NCBI RefSeq assembly: GCF_900111815.1
Contig: NZ_LT630004.1
Location: 2,094,293 to 2,158,292 of the forward strand
Length of the DNA: 64,000 nt
DNA from: Bacillus massilinigeriensis
GTDB lineage: Bacteria > Bacillota > Bacilli > Bacillales > Cytobacillaceae
Reading direction: 5' to 3'
The notes below the pieces were generated by a model. It was not told the DNA's origin. It ran no database searches and worked only from the letters and a program-made list of their open reading frames with translations. Made by a program: the position numbers and the translations under genes. Below are positions 27,914 to 36,941 of this stretch, piece after piece (position 1 is the stretch's first letter; each line of letters starts with the position of its first letter).

Positions 27914-28229
27914 GTGATTGTCCTTTATTTTGGATTCGGATGGTTTACTACCGCCCAACCATTATAAAGGATTTTTTTATGCATGGAGGTATTTATAGAA
28001 AATTCAGTTTTATTTGCTGTATTAAATTATTTTAATGCGACGCTAGTGATTCAAAGACAAAGAATTAAAACAACTTCTCTTTTCATAAAGTAATTTCTTA
28101 CTCCAATATCACTTACACAAAATGTTAATTTTACCGTAAAATCTTAATTTGATAAAAAATACTTATAATGGATAGGAGCAAGAGGTAGCCGTTTGTCTTT
28201 TGGTAAATTAAACTTTGTACAGATCTTTT
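27914..28229. other. AT-rich region upstream of the IS remnant
   Basis: No gene is supported. The first 80 bp may be the 5' end of the IS, with a minus-strand TATAAT just before the transposase. The rest is AT-rich, with a possible plus-strand TATAAT near 28164 that has no ORF after it. It marks the far edge of the scar where ilv and leu genes lie in B. subtilis. Confidence 0.4.
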
Positions 28230-28270
28230 AAACAAGCAGGAACGGCACAGATAGCCTCTCCTGCTTGTTT
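28230..28270 (-). terminator. terminator after the zinc-ribbon gene
   Basis: AAACAAGCAG (28230-28239) pairs with CTGCTTGTTT (28261-28270), a 10-bp stem with a 21-base loop that can pair further (AGGAGAGG side). Confidence 0.7.
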
Positions 28271-28279
28271 AATGAGTAA

Positions 28280-28624
28280 TCATAAATCTAAGTCGGAATA
28301 CATTCTAGCAGAGGTAGAAGGAGAAAATCTAATTTTATATATAACACCAAGCTCCTGTTTAACTTTTTCTGTAAGTTGTTGACCTAAACTATTATGTTCA
28401 TTCTCTAATCTAATTGCATCGGGAAGTAATTCATCATTACTCCAGTCAATCCATCCACCGTACATCCTTATCCAACTTTGCAATTCCTCTTTTAAATCCT
28501 CTGAAAGCGGGGCTTCTTCTATATCATAATTACAACCACAACTATTGCACCATATAGGATCTGCACCAACATCTGCTTTAACCTTTATATCAAAAGTTTC
28601 TTTTTCCTTACAACAACAGTGCAT
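28280..28624 (-). CDS. small zinc-ribbon-like protein, unknown function
   Basis: A 114-residue protein from ATG 28624, which follows AAAGGAGG by about eleven bases. The open frame extends to 28708, but the extension runs into the tRNA terminator and is rejected. Near the N-terminus are Cys-rich MHCCC and, at about residues 25-32, CNSCGC, which together could bind one metal ion. The remainder is acidic and helical with a WIDW motif. It stands alone between the tRNA-Arg and the IS scar and has its own terminator. I do not recognise a named family. Confidence 0.65.
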   Translation of the reverse strand: MHCCCKEKETFDIKVKADVGADPIWCNSCGCNYDIEEAPLSEDLKEELQSWIRMYGGWIDWSNDELLPDAIRLENEHNSLGQQLTEKVKQELGVIYKIRFSPSTSARMYSDLDL

Positions 28625-28690
28625 TAATAGACACTCCTCCTTTTTGACCACTTGACGACAACGAAAAATGAAGAGACGGTTTTCAGGATA

Positions 28691-28738
28691 AAAAAAAGAT
28701 ACAAACACAGTTATTGCAATCTGCGTTTGTATCTTTTT
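28691..28738 (-). terminator. terminator of the tRNA-Arg gene
   Basis: On the minus strand AAAGATACAAACGCAG pairs with CTGTGTTTGTATCTTT (28695-28710 with 28721-28736, one mismatch) and is followed by a T run. It begins 11 bases after the tRNA 3' end. Confidence 0.85.
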
Positions 28739-28748
28739 AAAACTGTTA

Positions 28749-28822
<74 letters not shown>

Positions 28823-28903
28823 AAGATGAAAATATTGTTCTTTAAGACAAGATTTATTATATTAGACAATCATCTAAAAGTCAACACTTCTTACGATTAT
28901 TTT

Positions 28904-28930
28904 AAAAGGGGAAACTTTGTCTCCCCTTTT
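28904..28930 (-). terminator. terminator of the YfcE-type gene
   Basis: AAAAGGGGA (28904-28912) pairs with TCCCCTTTT (28922-28930), abutting the stop codon at 28931. Confidence 0.75.
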
Positions 28931-29449
28931 TTACATTTTATGAAAAGTAAACACCGATTTAAGGTCTTCTATTTCACCACTGTCGTAGTCAAACACATTC
29001 ATCACAATAGTATTTCCCGCTGTCTCCAGCGTAACGTATGTCCTTTCACTGCGAAGGCGCGGGAGTCTGACGCTTCCCGGATTTAGGAATAGAATGCTGC
29101 CAATCATTTCGGCTCCAAAAACATGAGAATGGCCGAAGCAGACAATATCCGCCCTTGTTTCTTCCGCCTTATAGGCGAGCTTCAACAAATCATTTTTCAC
29201 TGAATGATGATGTCCATGAACGACCAGAATCCGCAAGCCTTCAAACTCCAACAACAATTCGTTTGGAAACTGGCCGTAGTAATCACAATTCCCCTTGACT
29301 ACCTGGAAACCCTCAAGGGCTGGATCATCAGGAGTAAGCTCTGAATCTCCACAGTGTATGAGCAAGTCGGCATCCCGTACCTTCTCCTTCAGCCCGAAAA
29401 GAAGGTCAGAGGATCCATGGCTGTCACTTACAACGAGGATTTTTCCCAT
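28931..29449 (-). CDS. ysnB: YfcE/MJ0936-type metallophosphodiesterase (YsnB-like)
   Basis: A calcineurin-like phosphoesterase of 172 residues. The metal-binding motifs appear in order: SDSHG (8-12), HCGD (about 32-35), GNCD (about 55-58), HGHHH and FGHSH. The order ysnB-rdgB-rph follows B. subtilis. The natural substrate of the Bacillus protein is not settled; phosphodiesterase activity is known for relatives. It lies 9 bp after rdgB, in the same transcript. Confidence 0.88.
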   Translation of the reverse strand: MGKILVVSDSHGSSDLLFGLKEKVRDADLLIHCGDSELTPDDPALEGFQVVKGNCDYYGQFPNELLLEFEGLRILVVHGHHHSVKNDLLKLAYKAEETRADIVCFGHSHVFGAEMIGSILFLNPGSVRLPRLRSERTYVTLETAGNTIVMNVFDYDSGEIEDLKSVFTFHKM

Positions 29450-29458
29450 CGCAATTCA

Positions 29459-30058
29459 TCATCCTTCTAAAGTGTGAAGTAGAGTCTGCTTTAACTGTTT
29501 TAATGCCATCGCCCTGTGGCTGATTAAATTCTTTTCTTCCGGATCTAGTTCTGCCATCGTCTTGCCCTTATCTTCAACAAAGAACACTGGATCATACCCA
29601 AATCCATTGCTTCCTCTTCTTTTCTCTAAAATTCTTCCTTCACAGCTTCCAGAATAGGTGACGGTTTCCTTCCCGGGAACTGCTATTGCAAGAACACAAC
29701 GGAACCTGGCTGTACGTTTTTCTGCGGGCACGCCTTCAAGCTTTTCAAGGAGCAGATCGATATTGGCCTCATCACTCTTCTCCAATCCTGCATACCTAGC
29801 AGAGTAAACTCCAGGCTCTCCATTAAGTGCGTCTGTTTCTAGGCCCGAGTCATCCGCAATCACAACTTTCCCAAGCTGCCTACTAGCAGTTTCTGCCTTA
29901 AGGATTGCATTTTCTTCAAAAGTGGAACCCGTCTCCACTATCTCCGGGAATTCAGGATAATCAAGCAATGTTCTTACTTGAATACCGAACTTGCTGAAGA
30001 TCCTTTCGAATTCTTGGGCCTTGCCTCTGTTCTTCGTTGCAATGATTACTTCTTCCAC
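29459..30058 (-). CDS. rdgB: XTP/dITP diphosphatase (RdgB/HAM1)
   Basis: House-cleaning nucleotidase that hydrolyses non-canonical purine triphosphates such as XTP and dITP. Conserved elements: ATKNRGKAQEF at 7-17, ETGSTFEENAILKA near 45, ADDSGLETDALNGEPGVYSARYAG near 68 and SHRAMALKQL at the end. It starts with GTG at 30058 after GGAGGGACCAAA. It follows rph by 15 bp. Confidence 0.94.
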   Translation of the reverse strand: MEEVIIATKNRGKAQEFERIFSKFGIQVRTLLDYPEFPEIVETGSTFEENAILKAETASRQLGKVVIADDSGLETDALNGEPGVYSARYAGLEKSDEANIDLLLEKLEGVPAEKRTARFRCVLAIAVPGKETVTYSGSCEGRILEKRRGSNGFGYDPVFFVEDKGKTMAELDPEEKNLISHRAMALKQLKQTLLHTLEG

Positions 30059-30073
30059 TTTGGTCCCTCCACT

Positions 30074-30820
30074 TTAGCGCTTTTCAATCAGGCCGGTCAG
30101 TTCGCTGCCTAAAGCTTCTTTTTGAAGCTGGAACAGCTCTTCTAAGCATTTCTTTGCAGCATCTAGCATCTCCAGCAGCTGTCCATGGGTAAAAGTAGCT
30201 TCTTCCCCTGTTCCCTGAAGCTCGACAAACTCACCATTCCCTGTCATCACGACATTCATATCGACATTTGCTGCGGAATCCTCTGGATAATTTAAGTCTA
30301 CAACGGTTTCACCGTCTTCAAGAATCCCCACGCTTGTTGCCGCGAGAAAATCCGTTATTGGGAAAGATTTAAGCTTATTCGCTTTGTACAATTCTCCAAT
30401 TGCCATCGCCATTGCAACAAAAGCTCCAGTTATGGAAGCAGTCCTTGTACCGCCGTCTGCCTGTATGACATCGCAATCAATCCAGATTGTTCTTTCTCCT
30501 ATATCTTCAAGCTTCACGGTCGCCCTTAATGCCCTTCCGATAAGACGCTGAATCTCCATTGTCCTACCAGTAACTTTCCCTTTTGAAGACTCTCTAATCG
30601 TCCTTTGCTCTGTTGCCCGAGGAAGCATGGAATATTCAGCGGTAATCCATCCTTTTCCTTCCCCTCGCATAAACGGTGGTACTCTGTCCTCAATGCTGGC
30701 ATTGCAAATAACTTTCGTGTCACCAACAGAAATTAGAACAGAGCCTTCCGGGTTTTTCAAATAGTTTGTTTCCATATGTACAGGTCTTAATTGCAGCGGT
30801 TTCCGCCCATCAAAACGCAT
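30074..30820 (-). CDS. rph: ribonuclease PH
   Basis: Phosphorolytic 3'-5' exoribonuclease that trims tRNA 3' ends. The frame is open to 30859, but AAGGAGG eight bases before ATG 30820 and the MRFDGR start give 248 residues, the family norm. [34 protein letters not shown] (phosphate and metal site) and VDMNVVMTG are all present. First gene of rph-rdgB-ysnB. Confidence 0.95.
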   Translation of the reverse strand: MRFDGRKPLQLRPVHMETNYLKNPEGSVLISVGDTKVICNASIEDRVPPFMRGEGKGWITAEYSMLPRATEQRTIRESSKGKVTGRTMEIQRLIGRALRATVKLEDIGERTIWIDCDVIQADGGTRTASITGAFVAMAMAIGELYKANKLKSFPITDFLAATSVGILEDGETVVDLNYPEDSAANVDMNVVMTGNGEFVELQGTGEEATFTHGQLLEMLDAAKKCLEELFQLQKEALGSELTGLIEKR

Positions 30821-30882
30821 TTTTTGTGCCTCCTTGTCTTTTACCATCACTGTTGCCACACCTTATAGGAAGGCTGAAAAAG

Positions 30883-30907
30883 AAGAGGCAGCAAAAGCCT
30901 GCCTCTT
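30883..30907 (-). terminator. terminator of gerM
   Basis: AAGAGGCAG (30883-30891) pairs with CTGCCTCTT (30899-30907) around seven bases; the minus strand then reads CTTTTTC. It separates gerM from rph. Confidence 0.85.
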
Positions 30908-30942
30908 CACTGTCACTCTCTAGTATATCAAATTACGATGAA

Positions 30943-32028
30943 TTAAAAACTACCCGTATTCACTTTTTCTGGCCTTGTTACCGGCTTTGAAAGCTTTTTG
31001 CCATTTTCCAACACTAATTCCGCCTTCCCTTTCACTTGTACAGAAACGCTTTTAATTCCAGCTTGCTCTGTTAGGGAGAGGACGAGAGAGTTAAGTGCAT
31101 TTTCCGATATCACCTTTTTATCATCAAAACTGCCGTAGATGGACTCATTGAAATTAAGCGTCACTTTGCCCCCTTCGACTTTTGGATTATCAATCAGCTT
31201 AACATCATGCCCGAACTCTGATTGAAGCCCTGATCCATAGGATGGCCCTGCTGCAAGCTCTTTGACAATGGCGTCAATATTATCTGCCTTGCCATTCGGA
31301 ATACGCTTCGTAACAGGTACGTAGTAGTGGTTACCTTCGCTGCCGCCAACATAGTAGACGGTTACTGCTCTCGTATTGGTAATATCGGCAGCACCTGTCG
31401 TATCGAGGTTAATGCCATCATTTCGAGTTAAACCATCTTTTATAGGTGTTCCATTTACAGGCATGCTGTCCAATTTCTTTCCATTCATTTGCAGGCGAAC
31501 TTCCTTCACACTGTTAAACTGCGTCAATGTCCATGTGACGGCCTGGAGGATCCTTAATTCATCCTCTTTTTTATAATTGGCAAACTCCTTGGAAAAATCG
31601 ACTTTCGCTACTCCATCCTTTATATCCAGGCTGATGCCAGTATCTGCGGGCAGAACCGCCCTAAAGCCATTTGGGAGAATTTCTGAGACTGGTCCGTTTG
31701 CTACAAGATATTCCAGTGCCTGTTTTGCTACAGATTCGGTCTTCGGCAAACTCATCGTCGTTGAAACAACATACCCATTCTTATCAATTAAATACAGTTC
31801 CGTATTCACCATTGATGTTTTTTCACTTTCCTTCTTTGCAGCACCTTCCGATTTGGTTCCATGCTCTTTTTCTAAGCTTCCTGCTTCACTTTCCTTCATG
31901 TAAGTAACATTCTGCGGCGGATCTATCTCTTTTTTCTCATCGTTTCCGAAAAGTCCGCATCCTGATAAAAACACAGAGGCTGCCAGTACTGCCGTCCCCA
32001 TCGAGGCTGCCTTCTTATATCCAGACAT
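30943..32028 (-). CDS. gerM: germination/sporulation lipoprotein GerM
   Basis: A 361-residue lipoprotein from ATG 32028 (SD GGAGG, seven bases). The signal ends in the lipobox LSGC with the lipidated Cys near residue 24. Two GerMN domains follow: about 80-190 (TELYLIDKNGYVV...) and about 215-340 (TVYYVGGSEGNHYYVPV...). In B. subtilis GerM takes part in sporulation and germination and supports the forespore engulfment complex. The element R2 repeat lies directly upstream, so part of its 5' region is atypical. Confidence 0.93.
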   Translation of the reverse strand: MSGYKKAASMGTAVLAASVFLSGCGLFGNDEKKEIDPPQNVTYMKESEAGSLEKEHGTKSEGAAKKESEKTSMVNTELYLIDKNGYVVSTTMSLPKTESVAKQALEYLVANGPVSEILPNGFRAVLPADTGISLDIKDGVAKVDFSKEFANYKKEDELRILQAVTWTLTQFNSVKEVRLQMNGKKLDSMPVNGTPIKDGLTRNDGINLDTTGAADITNTRAVTVYYVGGSEGNHYYVPVTKRIPNGKADNIDAIVKELAAGPSYGSGLQSEFGHDVKLIDNPKVEGGKVTLNFNESIYGSFDDKKVISENALNSLVLSLTEQAGIKSVSVQVKGKAELVLENGKKLSKPVTRPEKVNTGSF

Positions 32029-32109
32029 TTTCATCCCTCCAAACATAGTTTGTACTACATATATACTAGCTATTTCGGGAATTAGACTTTATCTTTCAAA
32101 AAAATTCCC

Positions 32110-32420
32110 GGCAGGGAGAAGCTAAGTTTTTTGTTAGATATGGAGAGTTTTTGATGAAAGGGGATGAATTTTCGGAATAAACCGCTTGTGTAAACGATTA
32201 CACAAGCGGTTATCCATTGGGAGAACACTTCTATATCAGAGATATCTACGGTAGCGGTTTATATATCTACGGTAAACGGCCATCTATCTACGGTGATCCT
32301 CTAAATATCAACGGTAAACACGAAAATATCTTCAGGAGGACCCACCGGTTTCCATTTTGTCTTTCATCTGTAATATTAAAAACAGATCCGGCAATTTTTC
32401 TGCCGAATCTGTTTTGATTG
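32110..32420. repeat. composite element R2: palindrome plus five 21-bp units
   Basis: Units start at 32244, 32265, 32286, 32307 and 32328; three are ATCTACGGT, one ATCAACGGT, one decayed ATCTTCAGG. The palindrome TGTAAACGATTACA at 32189-32202 is the centre of a perfect 14-bp inverted repeat with 4-bp spacer (32180-32193 and 32198-32211). Downstream sequence TGTCTTTCATCTGTAAT resembles that after R1. In the IYG frame a stop at 32178 interrupts the reading frame. Confidence 0.8.
32379..32415 (-). terminator. terminator of racE
   Basis: AAAACAGATCCGGCA (32379-32393) pairs with TGCCGAATCTGTTTT (32401-32415), 14 of 15 bp, with a T run on the minus strand. A related but weaker sequence follows the units of R1. 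Confidence 0.8.
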
Positions 32421-32470
32421 GAACGGAATGCGTGAGACTCATGCGGAATCAGCGGGAGAGCTGAATTTTT

Positions 32471-33265
32471 TTAAAGAACTGCTTTTTTCACATTAACGAT
32501 AGTCTTTCCTAGCCACTGTGATGCTATCGTTGCAAATATCTTTCTTGATCCTGTCGTATAAAATTCATGCTCAGGTTCATTATTTACTTTCGAGAGCATA
32601 TTGTCATGATGAAGAATGGTGCTTACTTCTCTCGCTGTCTCTTCCCCTGAACTGATGACGCTTACCTCTTCTCCCATTTCAGATTTAATCAATGGTTCTA
32701 AAAGCGGATAATGCGTACAGCCTAAAATAAGCGTATCAATATCCGAACTCTTTAGTGGTTCGAGCGTTTCTTTCACAATCCTTTTCGCCACATCCCCACT
32801 GTATTCTCCGCTTTCGACAAGAGGAACGAACTTCGGGCAAGCAAGGCTGACTGCTTGCGTATGCTTGTAGATGGCTTTGAGCGCTTTTTCATATGCTCCG
32901 CTTTGAACGGTTCCGATTGTTCCAATAACCCCAATTTTGTATGTTTCCGTTACCTTTATTGCCGTTCTTGCCCCGGGATGAATCACGCCTAGCACCGGAA
33001 TATCTAATTCGGCATTTATTTCATCTAATGCCGCAGCAGTTGCCGTATTACAGGCAATTACAAGCATCTTGATTTTCCTTTTAAGCAGAAAGCGTGTTAA
33101 CTCCCATGTGAATTTGCGAATTTCCTCAGTAGACCTTGGACCATACGGGCAGCGTGCTGTATCGCCAAGATAAACAATTTGTTCATTTGGGAGCTGTCTC
33201 ATCATTTCTTTTGCAACGGTGAGCCCGCCTACTCCTGAGTCAATTACTCCAATTGGCCTGTCCAA
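32471..33265 (-). CDS. racE: glutamate racemase
   Basis: Makes D-glutamate for peptidoglycan and, in some bacilli, for poly-gamma-glutamate. The two catalytic cysteines are C72 (ACNTATAAA) and C183 ([10 protein letters not shown]); [10 protein letters not shown] is at residues 8-17. Length 264 is usual. The start is TTG at 33265 after GAGGCGAGAACA. It lies 10 bp downstream of a MarR gene. Confidence 0.96.
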   Translation of the reverse strand: MDRPIGVIDSGVGGLTVAKEMMRQLPNEQIVYLGDTARCPYGPRSTEEIRKFTWELTRFLLKRKIKMLVIACNTATAAALDEINAELDIPVLGVIHPGARTAIKVTETYKIGVIGTIGTVQSGAYEKALKAIYKHTQAVSLACPKFVPLVESGEYSGDVAKRIVKETLEPLKSSDIDTLILGCTHYPLLEPLIKSEMGEEVSVISSGEETAREVSTILHHDNMLSKVNNEPEHEFYTTGSRKIFATIASQWLGKTIVNVKKAVL

Positions 33266-33275
33266 TGTTCTCGCC

Positions 33276-33734
33276 TCATCCTTCTCGCATTTCCTGATGC
33301 AGTTTTGCTAATATTTCTTTTAAATGAAGTGTTTCTTCTTCATTGAAGTTTTTTAAAACATCCTGAAGATATAGCTGTCGCTTCTTGATAACCTCATCGA
33401 TGATTCTTTCCCCTTCCTCCAGAAGGTGGATACGGACAACTCTCCGATCATTCGGATCTTTTACTCTTGCGACAAGAAGCGTTTTCTCCATCCTATCTAC
33501 AAGGTCCGTCGTCGTACTGCACGCAAGGAACATTTTTCCGGAAAGTTCACCGATTGTCATATCCCCATCTTCAAACAGCCATTGCAGCGCAACAAATTGC
33601 GGCGGGGTGATGGTATAATTGCTTAGTATTTCCCGGCCTTTTTGCTTAATGATTCCCGCTATGTACCTCAATTCCCTTTCAATATCGGCGTATGATGACA
33701 TTTCCACCATATGCTTCCTATCATTTTGCTTCAT
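33276..33734 (-). CDS. ysmB: MarR-family transcriptional regulator (YsmB-like)
   Basis: A 152-residue winged-helix regulator. The DNA-binding part spans about residues 50-115 ([26 protein letters not shown], then the wing [12 protein letters not shown]). AAGGGG before the ATG supports the start. Its place between gerE and racE matches B. subtilis ysmB. Ligand and targets are not known. Confidence 0.85.
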   Translation of the reverse strand: MKQNDRKHMVEMSSYADIERELRYIAGIIKQKGREILSNYTITPPQFVALQWLFEDGDMTIGELSGKMFLACSTTTDLVDRMEKTLLVARVKDPNDRRVVRIHLLEEGERIIDEVIKKRQLYLQDVLKNFNEEETLHLKEILAKLHQEMREG

Positions 33735-33834
33735 CGTTTCACCCCTTATGTGACATCCACGTGAATCTATCCTAAAGAAATTCTTTCAATTCTCTTATTT
33801 TGTACTTTTTTTCACTAAATTTCAAGACAGAAAT

Positions 33835-33859
33835 GAAGCCGGCTATTTCTTCCGGCTCC
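33835..33859 (-). terminator. weak terminator of gerE
   Basis: GAAGCCGG (33835-33842) pairs with CCGGCTCC (33852-33859), one G-U; the downstream T content is modest. Confidence 0.45.
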
Positions 33860-33873
33860 ATTCCATCTTAATC

Positions 33874-34098
33874 TTAAAGCTCAAGCTCTCCCATTCTCAG
33901 GAGCTCTACAACAGCTTGAGAACGCCCCTTTACGCCAAGCTTCTGCATTGCATTAGAAATATGGTTGCGAACTGTTTTCTCGCTGATAAATAACTCCTCC
34001 GCGATTTCTTTTGTTGTTCTGTCCTGTACTAACAGTTCGAAAACTTCTCTTTCTCGTTTGGTGAGTAATGGCTTGTGAGTGTAGTCATTCTCCTTCAA
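33874..34098 (-). CDS. gerE: GerE, late mother-cell sporulation regulator
   Basis: A 74-residue protein that is almost entirely a LuxR-type helix-turn-helix ([43 protein letters not shown] in order). GerE acts with sigma-K on late coat genes. It starts with TTG at 34098, ten bases after GGAGG. A sigma-K promoter lies upstream (34162-34190). Nearly every residue agrees with the B. subtilis protein as I recall it. Confidence 0.96.
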   Translation of the reverse strand: MKENDYTHKPLLTKREREVFELLVQDRTTKEIAEELFISEKTVRNHISNAMQKLGVKGRSQAVVELLRMGELEL

Positions 34099-34161
34099 GT
34101 ATTGTAACCCTCCTTGCCTTCGCCAGCTGTGAACAACGGGGTGGGTATAATTTAGTCACGA

Positions 34162-34190
34162 TATCATATGTCAGCGAAAGACGTGAAGTG
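34162..34190 (-). promoter_or_regulatory. sigma-K promoter of gerE
   Basis: Minus strand CACT (34187-34190), 16-bp spacer, CATATGATA (34162-34170), which fits the sigma-K -10 CATANNNTA fully. The predicted start is about 55 bp before the gerE TTG. gerE is a sigma-K gene in B. subtilis. Confidence 0.65.
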
Positions 34191-34318
34191 ACGGTAAATG
34201 CCCCGGGTAAAGTATTTTCGTTCCTCCCTAGAAGCAATCACCGTTCATCTTCTTGTCCTTATCCTTATAAATATTTTTATATATTTCAAGAGGACGAATA
34301 TTGTTACATAAAAATAAA

Positions 34319-34346
34319 AACCCCTTTCCTTTATCGGAAAGAGGTT
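34319..34346 (-). terminator. terminator of the sdhCAB operon
   Basis: AACCCCTTTCC (34319-34329) pairs with GGAAAGAGGTT (34336-34346), one G-U pair, followed on the minus strand by TTTATTTTT. Confidence 0.9.
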
Positions 34347-34356
34347 GCAGAAGGAT

Positions 34357-35118
34357 TTAGATTTGGTCGCTTCCAAAGAAATTCTTGAAAGCCTGCAATG
34401 TTGTATCCCTGTTCAGAGCAGCGATTGAAGTAGTCAATGGAATCCCTTTAGGGCAAGACTGTACACAGTTTTGGGAATTACCACAGTTGGACAGTCCTCC
34501 ATCTCCCATGATCGCTTCCAAGCGTTCCGCCTTGTTCATTTCACCAGTTGGGTGAGCATTGAACAGGCGAACTTGGGATAATGGCTGCGGGCCAATGAAA
34601 TCCGATTTGCTGTTAACGTTTGGACAAGCTTCCAAGCAAACACCGCATGTCATGCATTTTGACAGTTCGTATGCCCATTGCCTTTTTTTCTCTGGCATAC
34701 GAGGACCAGGGCCCAAGTCGTACGTTCCATCAATCGGAATCCAAGCCTTTACTTTTTTCAAGGAGTCGAACATCCTTCTCCTATCTACTTGAAGATCACG
34801 CACAACCGGGAATGTTCTCATTGGCTCTAGCCTAATCGGCTGTTCCAGCTTGTCAACGAGTGCTGTACAAGATTGGCGGGGTTTCCCGTTAATAACCATA
34901 GAACACGCACCACATACCTCTTCAAGGCAGTTCATGTCCCAAGCTATCGGCGTTGTTTTCACACCTTCTATGTTTACTGGATTTCTTCGGATTTCCATTA
35001 GTGCGGAAATCACGTTCATATTTGGACGGTATGGCAAATCAAAAGTTTCTTCATAAGGGGCCGTATCTGCTGAGTCCTGACGTGTGATGATAAATCGGAC
35101 AGTTTTCTTTTCTGACAT
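34357..35118 (-). CDS. sdhB: succinate dehydrogenase iron-sulfur subunit
   Basis: Passes electrons from the flavoprotein to menaquinone in complex II on the inner membrane face. It has the 2Fe-2S cysteine set (CLEEVCGACSMVINGKPRQSC, about residues 60-80) and two further clusters (CMTCGVCLEACP and CGNSQNCVQSCPKGIP). Length 253 is normal. It lies 6 bp after sdhA. Confidence 0.97.
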   Translation of the reverse strand: MSEKKTVRFIITRQDSADTAPYEETFDLPYRPNMNVISALMEIRRNPVNIEGVKTTPIAWDMNCLEEVCGACSMVINGKPRQSCTALVDKLEQPIRLEPMRTFPVVRDLQVDRRRMFDSLKKVKAWIPIDGTYDLGPGPRMPEKKRQWAYELSKCMTCGVCLEACPNVNSKSDFIGPQPLSQVRLFNAHPTGEMNKAERLEAIMGDGGLSNCGNSQNCVQSCPKGIPLTTSIAALNRDTTLQAFKNFFGSDQI

Positions 35119-35124
35119 ACCTCA

Positions 35125-36882
35125 TTACTCCCCTTTCTTCTTGGAATAGTCACGCTTACGCGGTTTGATTAATGAAGTATCGACATCTTCATAATGGAAT
35201 GCAGGCGCTGCGTTTTCCCCTGCAAATTTCGCCATTGTTGTTTTCAAGAAATTCTCATCATCCCTATTAGGGAATTCTGGTTTATAATGCGCACCGCGGC
35301 TTTCATTACGGTTATAGGCACCAATCGTAACGACGCGAGCCAATTGAAGCATGTTTTGCAGCTGGCGTGTGAACACGGCTCCTTGGTTGCTCCATTTTGC
35401 TGTGTCATTGATATTGATATTTTGATAGCGTTCCATCAACTCGACGATTTTGTCATCCGTTTTCTTCAGTTTTTCGTTGTAACGTACAACCGTTACATTG
35501 GCAGTCATCCATTCACCAAGCTCTTTATGAAGAACATAGGCATTTTCACTGCCGTTCATGTTCATGATGCCATTCCACTTTTCTTCCTCTTTTTTGACAT
35601 AACCTTCAAATACAGAAGAAGAAATGGAATCTGCACTTTTTTCCAGTCCACTAATATAGCGAAGTGCATTTGGACCAGCAACCATTCCGCCATAGATTGC
35701 GGACAGAAGCGAGTTTGCACCGAGCCTGTTGGCGCCATGTTGCGAATAATCACATTCCCCTGCAGCAAATAAGCCAGGAATGTTTGTCATTTGATCATAA
35801 TCAACCCAAAGTCCGCCCATGGAATAGTGGACAGCAGGGAAAATTTTCATTGGTACTTTGCGCGGATCGTCACCCATGAATTTTTCATAGATTTCAATAA
35901 TTCCACCGAGCTTAATATCAAGCTCTTTCGGATCTTTGTGGGAGAGGTCAAGGTAAACCATGTTCTCTCCATTAATACCAAGCTTCTGTTCAACACAGAC
36001 ATCAAAGATTTCACGTGTTGCAATATCCCTTGGTACAAGATTTCCATATGCCGGATACTTCTCTTCAAGGAAATACCATGGTTTTCCATCTTTATAAGTC
36101 CATACCCTGCCGCCTTCACCACGAGCTGATTCACTCATCAATCTAAGCTTATCATCTCCTGGGATTGCAGTTGGGTGAATTTGGATAAATTCTCCATTAG
36201 CATAATAAGCTCCCTGCTGGTAAACAATCGAAGCTGCTGAACCTGTATTAATGACAGAGTTGGTCGATTTTCCAAAAATAATACCAGGACCTCCGGTTGC
36301 CATGATGACAGCGTCGGCAGCGAATGATTGGATTTCCATTGTTGTCAGGTCTTGGGCTACAATACCGCGGCAAACACCCTCGTCATCAAGGATGGTTCCA
36401 AGAAATTCCCATCCCTCATACTTTGTTACAAGCCCTGCAACCTCATGGCGGCGAACCTGTTCATCCAAAGCATAAAGAAGCTGCTGTCCTGTAGTTGCCC
36501 CTGCAAATGCGGTACGGTGATGCTGAGTGCCGCCAAAACGCCGGAAATCCAGCAAACCTTCCGGCGTACGGTTGAACATGACGCCCATTCTATCAAGAAG
36601 GTGGATAATTCCTGGCGCCGCTTCGGTCATGGCTTTTACAGGAGGCTGATTTGCAAGGAAATCTCCCCCATATACTGTATCGTCAAAGTGCTCCCAAGGA
36701 GAATCTCCTTCCCCTTTTGTATTTACTGCACCGTTAATTCCACCCTGTGCACAAACGGAGTGAGACCGTTTGACTGGAACAAGGGAAAAAAGATCGACAG
36801 GGGTTCCTGCTTCAGCAACTTTGATTGCTGCCATCAAACCTGCAAGCCCTCCGCCAACAATTATTATCTTACCTTTCGTCAT
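35125..36882 (-). CDS. sdhA: succinate dehydrogenase flavoprotein subunit
   Basis: Oxidises succinate to fumarate with covalently bound FAD. The FAD-binding GGGLAGLMAA is at residues 10-19, and the SHSVCAQGGINGAVN region carries motifs of the flavin and substrate site. HPTAIPGDD, SESARGEGG and HYSMGGLWVD are present. Length 585 matches the Bacillus enzyme. Second gene of sdhCAB. Confidence 0.97.
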   Translation of the reverse strand: MTKGKIIIVGGGLAGLMAAIKVAEAGTPVDLFSLVPVKRSHSVCAQGGINGAVNTKGEGDSPWEHFDDTVYGGDFLANQPPVKAMTEAAPGIIHLLDRMGVMFNRTPEGLLDFRRFGGTQHHRTAFAGATTGQQLLYALDEQVRRHEVAGLVTKYEGWEFLGTILDDEGVCRGIVAQDLTTMEIQSFAADAVIMATGGPGIIFGKSTNSVINTGSAASIVYQQGAYYANGEFIQIHPTAIPGDDKLRLMSESARGEGGRVWTYKDGKPWYFLEEKYPAYGNLVPRDIATREIFDVCVEQKLGINGENMVYLDLSHKDPKELDIKLGGIIEIYEKFMGDDPRKVPMKIFPAVHYSMGGLWVDYDQMTNIPGLFAAGECDYSQHGANRLGANSLLSAIYGGMVAGPNALRYISGLEKSADSISSSVFEGYVKKEEEKWNGIMNMNGSENAYVLHKELGEWMTANVTVVRYNEKLKKTDDKIVELMERYQNININDTAKWSNQGAVFTRQLQNMLQLARVVTIGAYNRNESRGAHYKPEFPNRDDENFLKTTMAKFAGENAAPAFHYEDVDTSLIKPRKRDYSKKKGE

Positions 36883-36941
36883 TTGAGACCAGCTCCCTAT
36901 ATCGTAAGTCTGTCCTTATTGTTCAATTCTCGATAGTGATG

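Larger units (their letters stand above)
32029..32470. other. gerM-racE intergenic region
   Basis: About 440 bp. No gene is firm. It holds the 5' region of gerM (to about 32100), composite element R2 (32110-32420) including the racE terminator, and a left-end-like fragment of the intergenic repeat (32417-32460). A 66-residue frame starting at TTG 32217 lacks a ribosome binding site. Confidence 0.6.

Noticed and set aside
27587-27958. Programmed ribosomal frameshift in the transposase
   Set aside because: IS4-family transposases are normally single ORFs; the A4 run is short and the gene is also truncated, so simple mutation is likelier.
28625-28708. N-terminal extension of the Cys-rich gene
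   Set aside because: It would begin inside the tRNA-Arg terminator; the SD supports ATG 28624.
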